Assembly: GCA_003641675.1 (NCBI GenBank) | Contig: QNBI01000054.1 | Location: 1 to 8,873 of the forward strand | Direction of reading: 5' to 3' | Origin: Spirochaetota bacterium | GTDB lineage: Bacteria; Spirochaetota; Spirochaetia; SZUA-6 | Length of the DNA: 8,873 nucleotides | Part shown: in pieces, positions 7,001 to 8,873 of the stretch | How positions within the stretch are numbered: the stretch's first letter is position 1 | Layout: each line of letters opens with the position of its first letter | The notes under the pieces: generated by a model | Database searches by the model: none | Seen by the model: only the letters and a program-made list of their open reading frames with translations | Told to the model about the DNA's origin: nothing | Position numbers and translations under genes: made by a program

Positions 7001-7422
7001 GCACATTTAATTTCACATTGAAATTTAATGTTTCAATCTATAATTTTCTGGATTTATCCTTTTCATCTACATCCTACAACAACAGAATTTACCTTTATAT
7101 TCCCGGGATGGCGGAGAAACTTGATGAAAAATGGGTAAATCCCTTATCTGATCTTTTCCGTTCCTTTAACTTTTTTAATATTAAAGACAGGTATAGAACT
7201 TTTTTTAAGATTAAATCTCTTTCAATAAAAGGCGTGCATCATCTGCATGACTGGGATTTAACTTTTGAATATACTGGGAAACCGGAGCTTCGCCAATATG
7301 CCGATGGTACAGCCCAGTATGAATGGGCTCCTTCTTTTTCTGTCTTTATTCAATGGCCGTCATTTCCATTAATGAAAACTAAAATTTCCGGTGATTCAAA
7401 CGGAATAAATATACGGGGTTGA
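4096..7422 (+). CDS. lptD: LPS-assembly protein LptD-like outer-membrane protein with an N-terminal SAP-like motif
   Basis: LptD is the outer-membrane barrel that, with LptE, inserts lipopolysaccharide into the outer leaflet. This 1108-residue protein begins with a Sec signal peptide (hydrophobic core LIIFYILFSALF, likely cleavage after SYA, residue 19). A SAP-like helical motif at about 46-80 comes next. Then comes an OstA/LptA-type beta-jellyroll from about 100 to 240 (SLSGDVLLTI, IKANKIVF, TVTATGNVEY). The LptD signature follows at 223-275: DGSITSCN, an AKRIWV strand, then GRIPVMAVPFFFYP. The remainder is strand-rich with many aromatic residues, as expected of a barrel, and is interrupted by a low-complexity Ser/Asn/Lys/Thr-rich insert at about 559-645. 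Only three cysteines exist (C58, C229, C925), so the two disulfides of E. coli LptD cannot form. ATG 4096 was chosen over TTG 4093. Neither has a Shine-Dalgarno sequence, so coupling to uvrA termination is likely. If the host is a treponeme without classical LPS, the lipid carried is unknown. Confidence 0.88.
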   Translation: MSKYLIIFYILFSALFSYAMPLENLEAPYGAETTVNLIVSTLSQDISTASYYELLSWCRELSLKETGSRKDLQARLLKYYSIKLPSTLGKKGTTIEIESAKETEYFTIDSAKENYVSLSGDVLLTIEDRGKNRKHTIKANKIVFNETKNTVTATGNVEYHLQNGTQDEIFRGESISFDLNTWEGMFYRGKTEREQEQNGKKTKYFFSGREIERKKNDIVILRDGSITSCNLENNPHYHLQAKRIWVLAPGEWAVQNSILYIGRIPVMAVPFFFYPGDKLFFHPTLGYKTREGNFVQTTTYLLGRKKQVSNPISFLNLNKSGNGQYKEKLKGLFLRKQKETVNTSNKDFLKVFLDLYSRLGIFSGMEGNFHPDITFKGGIAASRDIFYDSLTNLYTPFYMNENNELVSLWNSSYFLGVAMPFRFGLNSKLNSHAGVFNFTGNFELYSDPFFSQDFYSRSEGLDWNTLLSSQSAESTSSGIRSNLLLSFGTTADLTKYIKSDFIKNISFPYINIKYTLMSKDNTGLPDNIKDVDPSRKFYYPLSLKIPEVSFNLNGNIFSSRGGYSKNSTKIKKTANSNSPGAVSKNSVSKSLKGYEFSLLPEKTKTPLKNNESTKQFGGETKIKPPSRITNMPAAITSKIPNISVNYQLRPKFLVEDTFNSENWNTAEDIDYSLLYTTLTGSGFSRIDGLFDFFNSSLKISDGLVLEGNYINHINRANSISDEDWLNLQLNDYNQIGFDMKNIASISVFPFTAVDVLKGTAFTYNLNWLFYRLIFSDNSNGIPVYTGIPPEWNKDSVLANNLSFLFKYSPFDTVAEAVTFTYSMPPMQQTITAKIDSKLMFSTTSVQSAVRETETNSWIFDPISINENLLFGKELSLTASAKYSTEDSVFNTITTGLKLWNFNSSLYFERMVPLDPLGNPEGGKECFMPLLLKAGYSIPGGNYYFWKNRINLESSVNANFSMNLQKYIDSTFNFTLKFNVSIYNFLDLSFSSTSYNNRIYLYIPGMAEKLDEKWVNPLSDLFRSFNFFNIKDRYRTFFKIKSLSIKGVHHLHDWDLTFEYTGKPELRQYADGTAQYEWAPSFSVFIQWPSFPLMKTKISGDSNGINIRG
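4231..4335 (+). other. SAP-like helix-loop-helix motif within lptD
   Basis: Residues 46-80 of the LptD-like protein fit the SAP-domain pattern. A short lead (STASYY) is followed by a first helix ELLSWCREL, a loop containing LKETGSR, and a second helix DLQARLLKYY. The fixed positions of the SAP family (E-L in helix one, L-x-x-x-G-x-R/K in the loop, L-x-x-R-L in helix two) all match. SAP motifs normally bind DNA in cytoplasmic or nuclear proteins, whereas this one lies directly after a signal peptide. The match is by eye; function here is unknown. Confidence 0.6.
5770..6030 (+). other. Low-complexity insert in the LptD barrel region
   Basis: Residues about 559-645 are rich in Ser, Asn, Lys, Thr and Pro (for example SKNSTKIKKTANSNSPG, KNNESTK, KIKPPSR) and lack the alternating hydrophobic pattern on either side. 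Strand-like sequence ends at SFNLNGNIF and resumes at NISVNYQLRP. This suggests a long loop exposed outside the barrel or a flexible linker. The reading frame is continuous through it. Confidence 0.55.
5814..5845. repeat. Perfect inverted repeat (11-bp stem, 10-base loop) inside lptD
   Basis: TGCTAACAGCA at 5814-5824 is the exact reverse complement of TGCTGTTAGCA at 5835-5845, and they are separated by ACAGCCCCGG. It lies within the low-complexity insert and is translated in frame. No T-run follows it, so it is not an intrinsic terminator. Confidence 0.75.
6432..6459. repeat. 28-base near-palindrome inside lptD
   Basis: The centre CCTGTATATACAGG (6439-6452) is a perfect 14-base palindrome. 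After one mismatched pair (6438/6453) the symmetry resumes with CGGAAT at 6432-6437 against ATTCCG at 6454-6459. It encodes the small protein repeat GIP-VYT-GIP. Confidence 0.7.
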
Positions 7423-7448
7423 CTTTACTTAACTGTTATAGGTAACAT
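7419..7448 (+). promoter_or_regulatory. Promoter candidate for phoH-pgpH overlapping the lptD stop
   Basis: TTGACT at 7419-7424 matches the -35 consensus at five of six bases and includes the TGA stop of lptD. An 18-base spacer leads to TAACAT at 7443-7448, which has four of six -10 matches. Initiation would be near 7455, leaving a leader of about a dozen bases. A small inverted repeat, TGTTA (7434-7438) and TAACA (7443-7447), overlaps the -10. Prediction only. Confidence 0.4.
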
Positions 7449-7458
7449 TATATAAAAC

Positions 7459-7463
7459 GGAGG
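7459..7463 (+). promoter_or_regulatory. Ribosome binding site of phoH
   Basis: GGAGG lies three bases before the ATG at 7467. The match is strong but the spacing is shorter than usual. There is no other in-frame ATG nearby, so the start at 7467 stands. Confidence 0.55.
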
Positions 7464-7466
7464 TTT

Positions 7467-8426
7467 ATGAGCGGACATTGGTCGATAGTTGTAAGTGATC
7501 GGGCTGTATTAAGCGATTTGTTCGGTGCAAATGATCAGAATATTAAAATTTTTGAAGAGCTTTTAGGTGTCAGGATTCTTACACGCGGAAATGAAATATT
7601 TCTGGAAACCGATAATGATAAAACAAGAAGAGTTTTTAAAACAATTCTGACGGAATGTGAAGATCAGGTAAAATCCGGCCATGCCTTAAATCCTTCGATA
7701 ATAAAGGCAATTCACAGCTCTTTAAGAAACGGAGAAACAGAAGAAGTTGATATTCTTAAGCAGAATACGGTTATTATTCCAAATGGAGCGGCAAGAGTTT
7801 TCCCCAGAAGTGTTAATCAGGCTCTTTATATAGAATCTATAGAACAGAATGATATGGTATTCGGAATAGGACCTGCAGGAACCGGAAAAACTTTTCTGGC
7901 AGTTGCTGAGGCACTGAAGGCTGTAATTGGTCGTTCTATAAAAAAATTGGTAATAACAAGGCCCGTTATAGAAGCAGGTGAGAGCCTAGGCTTCCTACCC
8001 GGCGACCTGGAAACAAAGATAAACCCGTATCTTAAACCTCTTTACGATGCTATGGAGATGCTTTTGCCTTTTGAAACAATAAAAAAGATGGAAGAAAACG
8101 GCAGCATAGATATTGCTCCGCTTGCATATATGAGAGGAAGAACTCTTTCCGATTCATTTATAATTCTGGATGAAGCCCAGAATACTACACGTAAACAGAT
8201 GAAGATGTTTTTAACACGCATAGGTGAAAAGAGTAAAACGGTAATTACGGGAGATATTACTCAGATAGATCTACCGAATCCTAAATCCTCCGGTCTGCTG
8301 CATGCGATGTCTATTTTAAGTAAAATAAGGGAAATTAAATTTATCTATTTTAACGAAGCCGATGTTGTAAGAAACAAATTAGTCCGTAAAATTGTGCATG
8401 CCTATGAAACAGACAGAGAAAAATAA
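7467..8426 (+). CDS. phoH: PhoH family ATPase (PhoH/YbeZ type)
   Basis: PhoH/YbeZ proteins are cytoplasmic P-loop ATPases related to the helicase core of superfamily 1. They are often linked to the rRNA-maturation nuclease YbeY and are proposed to act on RNA; the exact substrate is not settled. The 319 residues have the usual length. Residues 1 to about 100 form the family's N-terminal KH-like region (LFGANDQNIKIFEELLGV, then RGNEIFLE). The ATPase domain follows: Walker A GPAGTGKT at 135-142, TRPVIEAGESLGFLPGD at 164-180, MRGRTL at 222-227, Walker B FIILDEAQN at 231-239 (D235, E236), and the sensor motif TGDITQIDLP at 261-270. All core motifs are intact. The end overlaps the start of pgpH, so the two are surely one transcript. 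In many bacteria ybeY lies just beyond, which here would be outside the window. Confidence 0.95.
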   Translation: MSGHWSIVVSDRAVLSDLFGANDQNIKIFEELLGVRILTRGNEIFLETDNDKTRRVFKTILTECEDQVKSGHALNPSIIKAIHSSLRNGETEEVDILKQNTVIIPNGAARVFPRSVNQALYIESIEQNDMVFGIGPAGTGKTFLAVAEALKAVIGRSIKKLVITRPVIEAGESLGFLPGDLETKINPYLKPLYDAMEMLLPFETIKKMEENGSIDIAPLAYMRGRTLSDSFIILDEAQNTTRKQMKMFLTRIGEKSKTVITGDITQIDLPNPKSSGLLHAMSILSKIREIKFIYFNEADVVRNKLVRKIVHAYETDREK

Positions 8427-8873
8427 TCCGCTAAAGGATAAATCAGTTGGCAGATCAAATAAGCTTTCTGATTTCATTAAGAAAAAAGTAGCAACAGAAG
8501 AGACCCTTTTTATTGCAGGAACGCTTTTGCTGACCCTTGCTCTGATATTAATTAACCTGCAGCTTGGGAAATCCTCCTTTAAAAACACAATTTCGTCCTA
8601 CAAGGTGGGTACGGTTGCGGAGCGCGATGTAGTTGTAAACAGGAATATTGTGTTTATTGACAAGAAAGCAACGAAATTAAAAAGAGATGCCAAAGCTAAA
8701 CTTGTACCTCCTGTATTTGAGGTAAAAGAAGGAATTGTTAATAAAGTTCATGACTCATTTATGAAATTCAAAGATGTTGTGCTGCAGGGGTATCATTCCG
8801 GATCAAATATAGGCAATACTTTCCTGCGTGTACAGCTTGTTGTTCCCGGTTTTGGCGATGAGAAGCTGATAAA
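8398..8873 (+). CDS. pgpH: 7TM-HD family phosphohydrolase, PgpH-like, N-terminal part (runs off right edge)
   Basis: About 158 codons are visible. A charged cytoplasmic N-terminus of about 35 residues is followed by one membrane segment at 37-55 (LFIAGTLLLTLALILINLQL). Then comes the start of the extracytoplasmic 7TMR-HDED domain, recognised by YKVGTVAERDVVV, the segment VFIDKKATKLKRDAKAKL, and VPPVFEV. In characterised members (PgpH of Listeria) seven more C-terminal helices lead to a cytoplasmic HD domain that hydrolyses cyclic di-AMP. Those parts lie beyond the window, so activity cannot be judged here. The frame is open only from 8383, so possible starts are ATG 8398 or ATG 8404 (or TTG 8392), all inside the phoH end; none has a clear Shine-Dalgarno sequence. 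I use 8398 with little preference. Overlap with phoH is 29 bases, which suggests translational coupling. Confidence 0.85.
   Translation, partial: MPMKQTEKNNPLKDKSVGRSNKLSDFIKKKVATEETLFIAGTLLLTLALILINLQLGKSSFKNTISSYKVGTVAERDVVVNRNIVFIDKKATKLKRDAKAKLVPPVFEVKEGIVNKVHDSFMKFKDVVLQGYHSGSNIGNTFLRVQLVVPGFGDEKLI

Overview
This window is ordinary, densely packed bacterial chromosome. It is AT-rich by eye, and no stretch over about 45 bases lies outside a gene. A complete LptD-type outer-membrane protein shows a diderm (two-membrane) host. The best guess is a spirochaete of the Treponema type. Two points support this: the order uvrA then lptD, which I recall from Treponema pallidum (TP0514-TP0515), and the pairing of phoH with a 7TM-HD (pgpH) gene. 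The diderm call is firm. The genus-level call is inference from memory, not from a database search. I saw no mobile element, CRISPR array, rRNA, tRNA or phage gene.

Layout: (1) positions 2-142 hold the last 46 codons of mutS2 (Smr nuclease-like domain, + strand). (2) Nine bases later, on the opposite strand and converging, is ispH (1015 to 152), the last enzyme of the non-mevalonate isoprenoid pathway. (3) A 35-base divergent intergenic region follows. It carries back-to-back promoter candidates whose -10 elements share one perfect 10-base palindrome. (4) From it runs a compact + strand cluster: a small single-pass membrane protein of unknown function (1051-1308), uvrA (1271-4090, overlapping the small gene by 38 bases) and lptD (4096-7422, five bases after the uvrA stop with no ribosome binding site). 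(5) A promoter candidate over the lptD stop codon leads to phoH (7467-8426) and an overlapping 7TM-HD phosphohydrolase gene, pgpH, which runs off the right edge.

The genes serve housekeeping roles: DNA repair and recombination control (mutS2, uvrA), isoprenoid supply (ispH), outer-membrane lipid assembly (lptD), and RNA or nucleotide-second-messenger metabolism (phoH, pgpH). The cluster is held together mainly by overlap and translational coupling, not by an obvious shared pathway.

The points most worth a second look are: a SAP-like helix-loop-helix motif just after the LptD signal peptide, which is unexpected in the periplasm; the symmetric divergent promoter, which also predicts a nearly leaderless ispH message; the unidentified small membrane protein; and a low-complexity insert in LptD that carries a perfect 11-bp DNA stem-loop. 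I did not find convincing evidence for a wholly new multi-gene system here.
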